The position numbers and the translations under genes are program-made. This document shows, one piece after another, positions 7,200 to 14,915 of a stretch of DNA of 18,998 nucleotides. The stretch's first letter is position 1, and each line of letters starts with the position of its first letter. The notes under the pieces are model-generated. The model ran no database searches. It saw nothing but the letters and a program-made list of their open reading frames with translations, and had not been told where the DNA came from. Where the stretch lies: positions 1 through 18,998 of the forward strand of contig JAJFVE010000163.1 of assembly GCA_021371965.1 (NCBI GenBank). The letters run 5' to 3'. Origin of the DNA: Planctomycetaceae bacterium (lineage in GTDB: Bacteria; Planctomycetota; Phycisphaerae; SM23-33).

Positions 7200-7487
7200 A
7201 TGACCATGGATCGCACACTCAAGAGCGGCGCCGGACTTCACAGGACCCGAAGCGTTCTGACCCGTGCCGAACGCATCGCCAAGCTGACCGAAGAAGGCAA
7301 GTTCGACCCGGCAGCCAACAGCCCCCTGGCACTGCCCAAGGTGCGCGTGCGGCAGTCCCGCGCCGGCACCAAGAGCAAGAAGGCCGCCGAGGAAGCCGGC
7401 GCCGAGGGAGCGCCCGCTGAAGGCGCCGCCCCGGCAGCGGCCGCTGCCCCCGCCGCCAAGGAAAAGGGCGGCAAGGGCAAGGACTAG
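7200..7487 (+). CDS. PVC-type small basic protein
   Basis: A 95-residue protein whose N-terminal half (MTMDRTLKSGAGLHRTRSVL, then TRAERIAKLTEEGKF and LPKVRVRQSRAG) closely resembles a small, highly basic family I know from Planctomycetes, Verrucomicrobia and Chlamydiae (I believe TIGR04137). Its molecular function is not established to my knowledge; its size, charge and conservation suggest ribosome or nucleic-acid association. The tail (about residues 60-95) is an Ala/Glu/Pro/Lys low-complexity stretch ending in KEKGGKGKD, longer than I would expect for the family. The start MTMDR fits the family; a weak GAGGTGGAG lies at 7180-7188. It follows the SPOR-like gene by 24 bases. It is the best taxonomic marker in the window. 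Confidence 0.8.
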   Translation: MTMDRTLKSGAGLHRTRSVLTRAERIAKLTEEGKFDPAANSPLALPKVRVRQSRAGTKSKKAAEEAGAEGAPAEGAAPAAAAAPAAKEKGGKGKD

Positions 7488-7493
7488 CTCGTA

Positions 7494-7609
7494 GCGCGCC
7501 CGTAAGGGCATTGCTCCTGGCGTGCCCGTAAGGGCATTCTTAGAGAGCGAAGCAACGCCTTACGGCTTTACTACGAACTTGGGAAACGCCTTACGGCGTC
7601 AGTACGAAC
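7494..7609. repeat. Two pairs of inverted GCC(C)GTAAGG(G)C repeats
   Basis: Copies 1 and 2 (7494-7512, 7520-7538) are GCG[CT]GCCCGTAAGGGCATT in plus orientation. Copies 3 and 4 (7554-7578, 7585-7609) are 25-base units in minus orientation that begin AACGCCTTACGGC and end TACGAAC. Reverse-complemented, copy 3 reads into GCCGTAAGGCGTTGCTTC, aligning with copy 1 and its flank, so all four belong to one family. Copy 4 ends one base before the aminotransferase ATG. They look like a dispersed palindromic repeat family inserted between two genes. Confidence 0.75.
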
Positions 7610-8722
7610 ATGCGCAAGAGCCACGCCATCGCCGACCGGATGCGCCTGCTCGATGCCTCCGGCATTCGGAAGGTCTTCGACCTGGCCGCAAAAATGAAGG
7701 ATCCGATCAATCTCTCGATCGGTCAGCCGGACTTCGACGTGCCCGCAGCGGCCAAGGAGCAGGCCATCGAGGCCATCCGCGCCGGCATGAACAAGTACAC
7801 CCAGACGCAGGGGCTCGAGCAACTCCGCTCTGTGATCGCCGATCAGTGCCGCAGCGAGTTCGGATGGAACGACGGCCGCCCTTACCTGATCACCTCGGGC
7901 GTCTCGGGCGCGTTGATGCTGGCGATGCTGTGCACCGTCAACCCCGGCGACGAGGTCATCCTGCTCGAACCGTACTTCGTGATGTACAGCCACCTGGTGA
8001 ACCTCGCCGGCGGCGTGCCGGTGGCGGTCGACACGTATCCCGACTTTCGCCCCGATCCGGCCAAGATCGAAAAGGCCATCACCGACCGCACGCGCATGAT
8101 CATCGTCAACTCGCCGGCCAACCCCACCGGGTACGTCTGGAGCCGCGAGGAACTCGCCGCCCTGGCGGCAGTGGCGGCCAAGCGCGACCTGCTGGTGATC
8201 TCGGACGAGATCTACAACCTCTTCTGCTACGACCGCCCGTTCGTGTCGATGGCGTCGGTATACGAGAACACGCTGCTGATGCGCGGGTTCTCCAAGAGCT
8301 ACGCGATGACGGGGTGGCGCGTGGGCTGGTGCACCGGCCCGGCGCCGGTGATCGAGAAGATGACGATGCTGCAGCAGTACAGTTTCGTCTGCGCCCCGAG
8401 CATGGCGCAGGTGGCGTGCTGCCAGGCCCTCACGCAGGACATGTCAGCCCAGGCGGCGGCCTACAAGCGCAAGCGCGACATGGTGTATGAGGCGCTGGGC
8501 CCCTCGTGCGGCCTGGTCAAGCCCGGCGGTGCGTTCTACGCCTTCGTGCCGGCCCCGGGCGGCGATGCGACGGCGTTTGTCGAAAAGGCTATCGCCAACA
8601 ATGTGCTGGTCATTCCGGGCAAAGTGTTCTCAGCCCGCGACACCCACTTCCGCCTCTCCTACGCCACCAGCGACGAGACGCTGGCGCGCGGACTGAAGAT
8701 TCTGAACAGTTTGGCCGTGTAG
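7610..8722 (+). CDS. PLP-dependent class I/II aminotransferase (aspartate/aromatic type)
   Basis: A fold-type I aminotransferase of 370 residues that would move an amino group between an amino acid and a 2-oxo acid in the cytosol. The PLP lysine is K229 in GFSKSYAMTGWRVGW; D199 in VISDEIYNLF and N171 in NSPANPTGYV contact the cofactor, and an Arg near the C-terminus (HFRLSYA) would bind the substrate carboxylate. INLSIGQPDFDVP is also typical. Substrate cannot be assigned; aspartate, aromatic amino acids or a biosynthetic partner are possible. The ATG at 7610 gives a normal N-terminus, yet no Shine-Dalgarno precedes it because a repeat ends at 7609. The ATG at 7640 is an alternative. Confidence 0.9.
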   Translation: MRKSHAIADRMRLLDASGIRKVFDLAAKMKDPINLSIGQPDFDVPAAAKEQAIEAIRAGMNKYTQTQGLEQLRSVIADQCRSEFGWNDGRPYLITSGVSGALMLAMLCTVNPGDEVILLEPYFVMYSHLVNLAGGVPVAVDTYPDFRPDPAKIEKAITDRTRMIIVNSPANPTGYVWSREELAALAAVAAKRDLLVISDEIYNLFCYDRPFVSMASVYENTLLMRGFSKSYAMTGWRVGWCTGPAPVIEKMTMLQQYSFVCAPSMAQVACCQALTQDMSAQAAAYKRKRDMVYEALGPSCGLVKPGGAFYAFVPAPGGDATAFVEKAIANNVLVIPGKVFSARDTHFRLSYATSDETLARGLKILNSLAV

Positions 8723-8725
8723 CGC

Positions 8726-8860
8726 GTTAACTGGTTAATTGGTTATCTGGTTAACTGGTTAACTGGTTAATTGGTTAACTGGTTAACTGGGTTTACCACC
8801 AAGCAAGTCAACCAGTCAACGAGTTACCCAGTCAACAGGTTAACCAGTCAACGAATCAAC
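8726..8860. repeat. Two opposed arrays of 8-bp repeats
   Basis: Left array (8726-8789): eight consecutive 8-bp units of GTTAACTG or a one- to two-base variant. After a 15-base spacer, the right array (8805-8860) has seven 8-bp units, most often CAGTCAAC, whose complement GTTGACTG differs from the left unit by one base. The arrays therefore face each other and could fold into a long imperfect hairpin. The left array begins four bases after the aminotransferase stop. No gene overlaps. Confidence 0.85.
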
Positions 8861-8877
8861 GAGTTCCTGTTCGGCTG

Positions 8878-8907
8878 TTGAACTCCGCCCCACCGCTATC
8901 GTATGAT
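8878..8907 (+). promoter_or_regulatory. Candidate promoter for the four-cysteine mini-protein and protease
   Basis: TTGAAC (8878-8883; 4 of 6) and TATGAT (8902-8907; 5 of 6) with an 18-base spacer. Transcription would start near 8914, with a leader of about 38 bases containing GAAAGG before the ATG at 8952. Confidence 0.5.
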
Positions 8908-8951
8908 ATTGGAAGTGCCGGTGTTGCGTCGCCCGGCCTGAAAGGCCCAGC

Positions 8952-9272
8952 ATGATTCAGTGCAAAGACTGCGAGTTCTTCCTCCGCGACGAGAGCGGCC
9001 AGGTGCGTTTTGCCTGCGACCCGTTCACGAATATCAAGGAAAGCGAGTGCCTGGCCAAGTGGCAGTTGATCAAGATCAACCAGATGGTCGCCAGCTACCA
9101 GGCCACGCTCGATTACTACAGCAAGCTCGCTCCCATGCAGGAAAAGATGTTCAAGGTCGTCCAGCGCGAGATCGACGACCTGAGCGAAGCCGACCGCTGG
9201 AAGAGCGAGGAAGAGAGCGACGAGCCGCCCGCCAATGATGATGAGGATGCCGATTGGCCGCCCAAGCGGTAG
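8952..9272 (+). CDS. Small four-cysteine protein, possibly zinc-binding, unknown function
   Basis: A 106-residue protein that I do not recognise as a named family. The N-terminal third carries four cysteines, C4 and C7 (CKDC), C22 (FACDPF) and C33 (ESECLAKW), a spacing that could hold one zinc ion. The middle is helical and rich in Gln, Lys and Met (QMVASYQATLDYYSKL, MQEKMFKVVQREI), and the last 25 residues are acidic and probably disordered. There is no signal peptide, so it should be cytosolic. GAAAGG (8940-8945) precedes the ATG by six bases. The S41 protease gene starts 50 bases downstream, so the two probably share a transcript, although the protease is exported. Confidence 0.7.
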   Translation: MIQCKDCEFFLRDESGQVRFACDPFTNIKESECLAKWQLIKINQMVASYQATLDYYSKLAPMQEKMFKVVQREIDDLSEADRWKSEEESDEPPANDDEDADWPPKR

Positions 9273-9322
9273 CCCGCGCCACGCGAACTTCCAGGGCAAC
9301 GAGGGGTTTACTGTTCAGGAGT

Positions 9323-11944
9323 ATGACGTTGATCGCTAAATGGAATCGTCCGGCACTATTGGCTGTTCTGGGGCTGATCCTGGCCGCCTGGCCCATCGCC
9401 GCCGCACAGGACTCCCCCGCCACCGCGCCGACGCGCCCGGCCACACTGGCCGCAGCGCCGGACAGCGTGTCCTACGGCGGCGTGCTGGATATCGCAGTCG
9501 CCGGCGATTTCGGCAAAGCCTACGCCGCCTTCCAGCGCCTGCCCTCGGCTGGTCCCGACCGCCAGGCCGCCCTGGCGTTGCTGGGACGCCAGGCTGAGCG
9601 CACCGCCGCCAGCGCCCGCGAGCGCGAGGGCGAGCTCAACGACGCCATCGCCCGCGTCAAGCAGGCGATGCTCGCGCAGGACTACCAGGGGCAGCTCAAG
9701 AAGAGCGGCCTCTTCGACCGCCTGCGCGCCGCGGTGGGAAAACTCGTGACGGCCTACGGCGACGTGGGCACCGGCGACGACCTGGCAACCGACGGCGCCG
9801 ACGCGGCGACCCAGCGCCGCACCAAGGCCCTGGAGGCCCTCGACAAGCTTTCGCCGCTGCTGGATGGCGTCCAGGCGCTGGTGGCCGCCGACAAGGCCCC
9901 CTACGCGGCGACCCTGCGAGAAATGGTCACCCGCAGTAAGGCGCGGCTGCAGGACATGCGCCAGGCCTGGCAGGGCGCCGATCTGAAAACGCCTTCGGCT
10001 CGCGTTGACGCCAGCGGCTTGCTGTGGGAAAAGCAGACCGACATGGCCTTGAGCATCACCGACATCCAGGGCATGGTCGTCCTCAAGCCCTGGCAGTCGG
10101 CCCTGACGCAGGCGCGGCTGGCGCAAGAGCTGGCCGGGCAGGATCATTCCTACGCCCAGCAGGAGTGGTACAAGAATCTCATCGACGCCACGTTGGCCCG
10201 CGGCGACGCCGCCATCAAGGACGCCCGCTGGTTCGAGGCCCTCGCCGCCTACACGATGCTCGAGGAACTGGCCAAGAACCTCGATCCGGCACAGGAGCAG
10301 TTCTTCGCCGACAAGGCCAAGCTCGCCCGGCAGCACGTGCGCGTGCTGAGGCTCTACGGCGACAGCAACGACCTGACGGCCGAGGAGGACAGCGTCCTCA
10401 ACCCCGGCGCCACCACGCGCCCGGCGACCACCAAGGCCGATGACGCGCAGATTTCGTGGCGCGACATGACGGCCGGAATCGACGCCAACATGGTCAAGCG
10501 CGCCATCGAACGCCTGAACGATTCGTACGTGACGGCCGTCGACTACCGCAAAGTCATCCGCGGCAGCCTGCAGGCCGTCAAGGTGCTGGCCATCACGCCC
10601 CAGGCGACCAAGTCATTCCCGTCGCTGGCGGACAAGGCGCTGCGCGACAAGTTCGTGGAGGCCGTCGACGCCCAGCTCAAGATCACCCAGACGCGCGACA
10701 ACCTCGACCAACTCGACCTGACGCTGGCGCTGGACAGCGTGCTGCGGGCGTCGGAAAGCTCCGTCCGCATCCCCACCAGCGTGCTGTCGCTGGAGTTCGC
10801 CGACGGGCTGCTGGACGAGCTGGACCGCTTCAGTTCGATGATCTGGCCGTACGACGTGGCCGATTTCATCAAGCAGACCATGGGCGAGTTCTACGGCGTG
10901 GGCGTGCAGATCACCAAGGAGCCCGGACAGCCACTCGAGGTCGTCACGCCGCTGCCCGATTCGCCCGGATTCCGCGCGGGCATCAAGGTCGGCGACAAGA
11001 TTCTCAAAGTCGACGGTCGCGCGACCGAGGACCTCGGCGTCGACAAGCTCGTGCGGATGATCACCGGCAAGAAGGGCAGCACGGTGGTGCTGACGATCAC
11101 GCGGGCAGGGCTGGTCAAGCCCATCGACATTCCGATCGTTCGTGACGAGATCCACATCCGGACCGTCAAGGGTTGGCGCATGGCCAACGACGGCAACTGG
11201 GACTTCTGGCTCGATGCCCAGAACAAGATCGGCTACATCCGCGTCACGCAGTTCACCGACACGACGCCGGGCGACGTGACGGCGGCACTGAAGGATCTTC
11301 GCGCCGGCGGGCTCAAGTCGCTGATTCTGGACCTGCGGTTCGATCCCGGCGGGCTGCTCAATTCGGCCACGCGGATCGTGGACGAGTTCGTCAGCGAGGG
11401 GCGCATCGTCTCGACGCGCGGCCGCCAGGTGCGCCAGAGCGCCATCGACGCCCGGCGCAACGGGCAGTTCCTCACCGGCGACCTGGTGGTGCTGGTCAAC
11501 GAGCAGAGCGCGTCGGCTTCGGAGATCGTCTCGGGCGCTCTGAAGGACCATCACCGGGCGATCATCGTCGGCCACCGCAGCTACGGCAAGGGCAGCGTGC
11601 AGAACATCATTCCGCTGGAAGACAAGAAGGCCTTCCTGAAGGTCACGACGGCGTATTACTACCTGCCCTCGGGCCGCCTGCTGCACCGCAAGAACGGCAG
11701 CACCGACTGGGGCGTCGACCCCGACGTGGTCGTCGACGTGACGCCGCGGCAGATGAAGCGATGGCAGGACATCCGCCGCAAGACCGACCTGCTGATGGAC
11801 GTCGATGCCGCCGCCCTCACCGACGCGCTGAAGAAGCAGTACGAAGCCGACATCCAGCTCAACTCGGCTGTGGCACTGCTGCGCCTCAAGGCCCTGCGCG
11901 ACGCCCTGCCGCCCCCGCAAAAAGCCGTGGCCGAAGTAAAGTAG
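9323..11944 (+). CDS. Exported S41-family C-terminal processing protease with PDZ domain
   Basis: A serine protease of the CtpA/Prc group, which trims or degrades envelope proteins from their C-termini. The 873-residue product has a signal peptide (hydrophobic 11-25, AAA before Q29), a long helical N-terminal region (about 30-500) without a recognised motif, a PDZ domain (about 525-600, with FRAGIKVGDKILKVDG), and the S41 catalytic domain (about 620-800). S731 in EQSASASEI is the nucleophile and K756 in SYGKGS is the base, 25 residues apart as in other family members. DLRFDPGGLL is also conserved. The ATG at 9323 is chosen for the signal peptide although AGGAG sits almost on top of it. The N-terminal region is much longer than in CtpA proteins; the size is closer to Prc. 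Confidence 0.88.
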   Translation: MTLIAKWNRPALLAVLGLILAAWPIAAAQDSPATAPTRPATLAAAPDSVSYGGVLDIAVAGDFGKAYAAFQRLPSAGPDRQAALALLGRQAERTAASAREREGELNDAIARVKQAMLAQDYQGQLKKSGLFDRLRAAVGKLVTAYGDVGTGDDLATDGADAATQRRTKALEALDKLSPLLDGVQALVAADKAPYAATLREMVTRSKARLQDMRQAWQGADLKTPSARVDASGLLWEKQTDMALSITDIQGMVVLKPWQSALTQARLAQELAGQDHSYAQQEWYKNLIDATLARGDAAIKDARWFEALAAYTMLEELAKNLDPAQEQFFADKAKLARQHVRVLRLYGDSNDLTAEEDSVLNPGATTRPATTKADDAQISWRDMTAGIDANMVKRAIERLNDSYVTAVDYRKVIRGSLQAVKVLAITPQATKSFPSLADKALRDKFVEAVDAQLKITQTRDNLDQLDLTLALDSVLRASESSVRIPTSVLSLEFADGLLDELDRFSSMIWPYDVADFIKQTMGEFYGVGVQITKEPGQPLEVVTPLPDSPGFRAGIKVGDKILKVDGRATEDLGVDKLVRMITGKKGSTVVLTITRAGLVKPIDIPIVRDEIHIRTVKGWRMANDGNWDFWLDAQNKIGYIRVTQFTDTTPGDVTAALKDLRAGGLKSLILDLRFDPGGLLNSATRIVDEFVSEGRIVSTRGRQVRQSAIDARRNGQFLTGDLVVLVNEQSASASEIVSGALKDHHRAIIVGHRSYGKGSVQNIIPLEDKKAFLKVTTAYYYLPSGRLLHRKNGSTDWGVDPDVVVDVTPRQMKRWQDIRRKTDLLMDVDAAALTDALKKQYEADIQLNSAVALLRLKALRDALPPPQKAVAEVK

Positions 11945-11964
11945 CACGGGCTTCTTGCCCGTGC
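11944..11964. repeat. Single perfect CACGGGC-type hairpin at the protease stop codon
   Basis: GCACGGGC, TTCTT, GCCCGTGC: an 8-bp stem with a five-base loop, same family as 147-222 and sharing the flank TAGCACGGGC with the first copy there. The stop codon TAG (11942-11944) lies within this shared flank. It may act as a 3'-end stem for the protease mRNA, but no T-tract follows. Confidence 0.7.
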
Positions 11965-12061
11965 TGGCTCCGAATTTGCCTAGAAACCCCTTGGAACGCC
12001 ACGGGGCTCCCACTGATAAGCTATTCGGTTGCTGCTCACCCTAGTAACCAAGATCAAGAAC

Positions 12062-12070
12062 TGGTACTAT
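12062..12070 (+). promoter_or_regulatory. Candidate extended -10 promoter of the methyltransferase cassette
   Basis: TGG followed by TACTAT fits the extended -10 form (TGn-TATAAT, 4 of 6 in the hexamer). No good -35 was found. A start near 12077 would leave about 30 bases before the methyltransferase ATG. The rest of the 11965-12107 gap shows no gene. Confidence 0.3.
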
Positions 12071-12107
12071 TCTCGACCACGACCAGCCCAAACTTGGGAG
12101 CCTAAGC

Positions 12108-13013
12108 ATGGCATCGAGAAAGAGGCCATTGGTGTTGACGGACGCACCAAGGCAACCAGTTCATCCAAGTGCAAGCAACTTGCATGGCATGCTCTACTGC
12201 AAGGGAGCAACTCGCGCAGGGACGGCTTGGGAACTCTACCGCGGTGACGCGAAAGTGACCTTGTCCACGCTTTCCAAGGAACGGTTCAACTGTGTAGTAA
12301 CCTCTCCCCCCTATTACAGCCAGAGGGACTATGGTGTAGAAGGGCAAATTGGACTTGAGAAGACAATTGCGGAGTACGTTACGGCGATCTGCGCCACAAT
12401 GGACGAGATAAAGAGAGTTCTTCGCCAAGATGGTCTGCTATTTCTAAATCTCGGCGATACCTATTACTCCGCAAAGGGCCAACCGAAAGGACCCGATCAA
12501 AAGAATCGTGCGCGCAGAATGGGGCTTCGGCCCGTTGACGCAAGTGGGCTAGGAGTGCCAAGAAAGACCATAATTGGAATTCCCTGGAGAGTAGCCCTTG
12601 AAATGATTACTCGGGGATGGACTTTGCGATCCCCGGTGATATGGAAGCGTAACGGAAGCATGCCGGAACCAACGGCTCACGATCGTCCTTGGCGAACCTA
12701 CGAAACTGTATTTATGTTCTCGAAATCGCCTAGGTACTGGTTTGATCGGAGCAGTCTGGGGAAAGATCAAGACATATGGACGATTTCAGCTCGGCCCAAG
12801 AAGAATGGAAGCAAACACCTTGCACCGTTCCCTGATGAATTGGCACTCAAATGCATAGAGATCGGATGCCCCCCTGGAGGCCAAGTACTGGACCCATTTG
12901 CTGGTAGTGGAACTGTATTGCGAGTCGCGCTCGAGCACGGCCGTACTGCCGTAGGCGTTGATCTAAGCGAAGATTATTTTAACTATATGCAAGAAGAACT
13001 TGGGAGGATGTAA
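12108..13013 (+). CDS. Beta-class DNA methyltransferase (likely N4-cytosine or N6-adenine)
   Basis: Transfers a methyl group from S-adenosylmethionine to an exocyclic amino group of a DNA base. The 301-residue protein carries catalytic motif IV, TSPPYYSQRDYG (S66-Y69), before the SAM-binding motif I, DPFAGSGT (262-269), the order that defines the beta class. An SPPY rather than DPPY or NPPY motif is more common in N4-cytosine enzymes, but the base cannot be fixed from sequence. The target-recognition part lies between, about 120-230 (with RSPVIWKRNGSMPEP). No restriction domain is fused. GGGAG (12096-12100) precedes the ATG by seven bases. It is the first gene of a three-gene cassette and would mark host DNA against the ATPase-HNH pair that follows. 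Lower GC than neighbours suggests transfer. Confidence 0.88.
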   Translation: MASRKRPLVLTDAPRQPVHPSASNLHGMLYCKGATRAGTAWELYRGDAKVTLSTLSKERFNCVVTSPPYYSQRDYGVEGQIGLEKTIAEYVTAICATMDEIKRVLRQDGLLFLNLGDTYYSAKGQPKGPDQKNRARRMGLRPVDASGLGVPRKTIIGIPWRVALEMITRGWTLRSPVIWKRNGSMPEPTAHDRPWRTYETVFMFSKSPRYWFDRSSLGKDQDIWTISARPKKNGSKHLAPFPDELALKCIEIGCPPGGQVLDPFAGSGTVLRVALEHGRTAVGVDLSEDYFNYMQEELGRM

Positions 13014-13016
13014 TCT

Positions 13017-14915
13017 ATGTTTATATCCATAGGACAGGTCGAAAGATCGTTAAAGTCTTTGGAGAAAGTGAATCCTTTTTTTGGAATAGCTTTCTTGGCG
13101 TGCAAGACTGAACGCATTCCCACAGGATCGACGAAACCTGTCGTTTTTTCACAGATAGCAGATGATATCTTGAACAGGTACTATCGGCCATGTTCCTCCT
13201 ACATGGGCTTCTACAATCCTTTCAAGACGTCAAAGATATCGGGACGCTGGGTCGACGCCCGCTATGGCAGTACTTCACTTCAACGAATCACAACCAATAC
13301 CTTCGGGGATGTCTTTCTTCATCCACGAAACGTCTCTCGATGGGGCTGGAAGGCTGACTACGTTCAGCGACTCTCCCGTCACCTTGACGGAAAACGCATT
13401 CCGGCATTCGACTTGGCAGTCTGGCTTTTTCGTCTTTGGAAGTGGCCTACCTCTGTCTCCCCAGATCAGGTCTTCGACAAATTGATCAAGACTTTTCAGA
13501 TAACGAATCAGGAGAAAGAGAGCCTTTTCGACCTCCACCCTCCAAGAGTCTCAGCTGATTCCTTTGCAGGCGAGCCTATATTGGAGGAAGATCTGCTGGA
13601 GATGCTGGGGCCTCCACCCGGCACCCGCCCGTCACAGGGAGCAGCCTTGCGTTCTCTCCAGATGCGACACATCGGTCCTGCCGCGAAGTTACAATATAGG
13701 CCAGCAGAGAGGCTCAATGTTATTCTTGGCGACAACACAGTCGGTAAGAGTTTTCTACTTGAAACAGTATGGTGGGCTTTGACTGGATCCTGGGCGGGGC
13801 TTCATGCTTTTCCACGTCCTAATGTGGCCAAGATATCTCCCCGGATCGAGTTCACTCTGGGTATCACCGCTAAGAACACCAAGTCATTTGCGGCAACATT
13901 TGACTGGAACCACCAAGCTTGGCGAACACGACCGGATCGTGCAGATGTGGGACCCGGACTGGCCATTTTTGCCAGACATGATGGATCTTTTGTGGTTTGG
14001 GATCCAGCTCTAAAACAGCTTCTAGACCAAGAACAACCGGTCTCCGATGCAGGCCAGATCAGTTTCACTCCCCAGACAATTTGGAACGGCGTACCTAAGG
14101 ATACGTCTGGGTCGGGAGAATGGCTCTGCAATGGTTTGCTCAGGGACTGGGTGAGTTGGCAAACAGATTCTAGGTATAGGTCGAATTTTGAGGCACTTTC
14201 GGAGAGCCTAAAAGGACTGTCTCCGTCCGAAGACGAGCCTCTAGAGCCGGGGCGCCCAGTGCAGTTAGGTTTGAATTCTGTTGAGATTCCAACCCTGAGA
14301 ATGCCGTACGGTGAAACCCCTGTAACAATCAGTTCCGCCGGCGTCCAGAGAACAATTTGCCTCGCCTATCTAATGGTGTGGGCATGGCATAAACATCTCC
14401 AATATTCTTCAACCGTTCGACAGAAACCGCAAAGGCGATTGGTGTTGTTGATAGATGAAGCGGAGGCACATCTTCACCCAAAATGGCAGCGGGTGATTGT
14501 CCCTTCCGTACTCCACGTTATTCAGAAGCTGACGTCCGTTATCTCTCCTCAAGTTCATCTAGCAACACATTCACCTATGGTCATGGCCTCAATTGAAACG
14601 GGGTTTAATCAAGAAATGGATAGACTGCATCACCTGAAGCTTGGAGAGGATGGAGATGCTCGTCTAGAGGAATTGCCGTTTATCAAACGGGGCAGGATCG
14701 ATCTGTGGCTGATGTCCGATATCTTTGGTTTGAAGCAAGCTCGGTCTTTGGAAGCAGAAAAGGCGATCTCGGCGGCGAAAGACCTCCAGCTCAAAGACAA
14801 TCCCTCGCCCGACGCAGTGCGACAGACAAACGCAAGGCTGATGTCCTATCTCGCACAGGATGATGATTTTTGGCCACGCTGGCGGTTCTTTGCGAAGACG
14901 TACGGGGTGAAATAG
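13017..14915 (+). CDS. ABC/SMC-type AAA ATPase with N-terminal extension, PtuA-like
   Basis: A 632-residue ATPase of the type that drives defence nucleases. The core begins near residue 212: Walker A GDNTVGKS (238-245), a signature-like SSAGVQR (439-445), Walker B with VLLIDEAEAHLHP (D480, E481), and an H-loop ATHSP (H518). The insertion between Walker A and the signature is only about 190 residues, with no long coiled coil or zinc hook, and no Toprim domain follows, unlike OLD or GajA proteins. Residues 1-200 form a separate unrecognised region with motifs NPFFGIAFLA, YYNPFKTS-like GFYNPFKTS, TTNTFGDVFLHPRN and RWGWKADYV; it could bind DNA. The ATG lies three bases after the methyltransferase stop, with GGGAGG at 13002-13007. 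Confidence 0.82.
   Translation: MFISIGQVERSLKSLEKVNPFFGIAFLACKTERIPTGSTKPVVFSQIADDILNRYYRPCSSYMGFYNPFKTSKISGRWVDARYGSTSLQRITTNTFGDVFLHPRNVSRWGWKADYVQRLSRHLDGKRIPAFDLAVWLFRLWKWPTSVSPDQVFDKLIKTFQITNQEKESLFDLHPPRVSADSFAGEPILEEDLLEMLGPPPGTRPSQGAALRSLQMRHIGPAAKLQYRPAERLNVILGDNTVGKSFLLETVWWALTGSWAGLHAFPRPNVAKISPRIEFTLGITAKNTKSFAATFDWNHQAWRTRPDRADVGPGLAIFARHDGSFVVWDPALKQLLDQEQPVSDAGQISFTPQTIWNGVPKDTSGSGEWLCNGLLRDWVSWQTDSRYRSNFEALSESLKGLSPSEDEPLEPGRPVQLGLNSVEIPTLRMPYGETPVTISSAGVQRTICLAYLMVWAWHKHLQYSSTVRQKPQRRLVLLIDEAEAHLHPKWQRVIVPSVLHVIQKLTSVISPQVHLATHSPMVMASIETGFNQEMDRLHHLKLGEDGDARLEELPFIKRGRIDLWLMSDIFGLKQARSLEAEKAISAAKDLQLKDNPSPDAVRQTNARLMSYLAQDDDFWPRWRFFAKTYGVK

Noticed and set aside
7200..7487. 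Histone-like H1/HU function for the small basic protein
   Set aside because: The Ala/Lys tail is suggestive, but the N-terminal half matches the PVC small basic protein family, not HU or an H1-like repeat.
8726..8860. CRISPR array
   Set aside because: The units are only 8 bp and directly adjacent, without spacers, and no cas gene is present.
13017..14915. OLD-family or Gabija GajA nuclease
   Set aside because: The ATPase core fits, but there is no C-terminal Toprim domain; the protein ends about 115 residues after the H-loop and the nuclease is a separate HNH protein.
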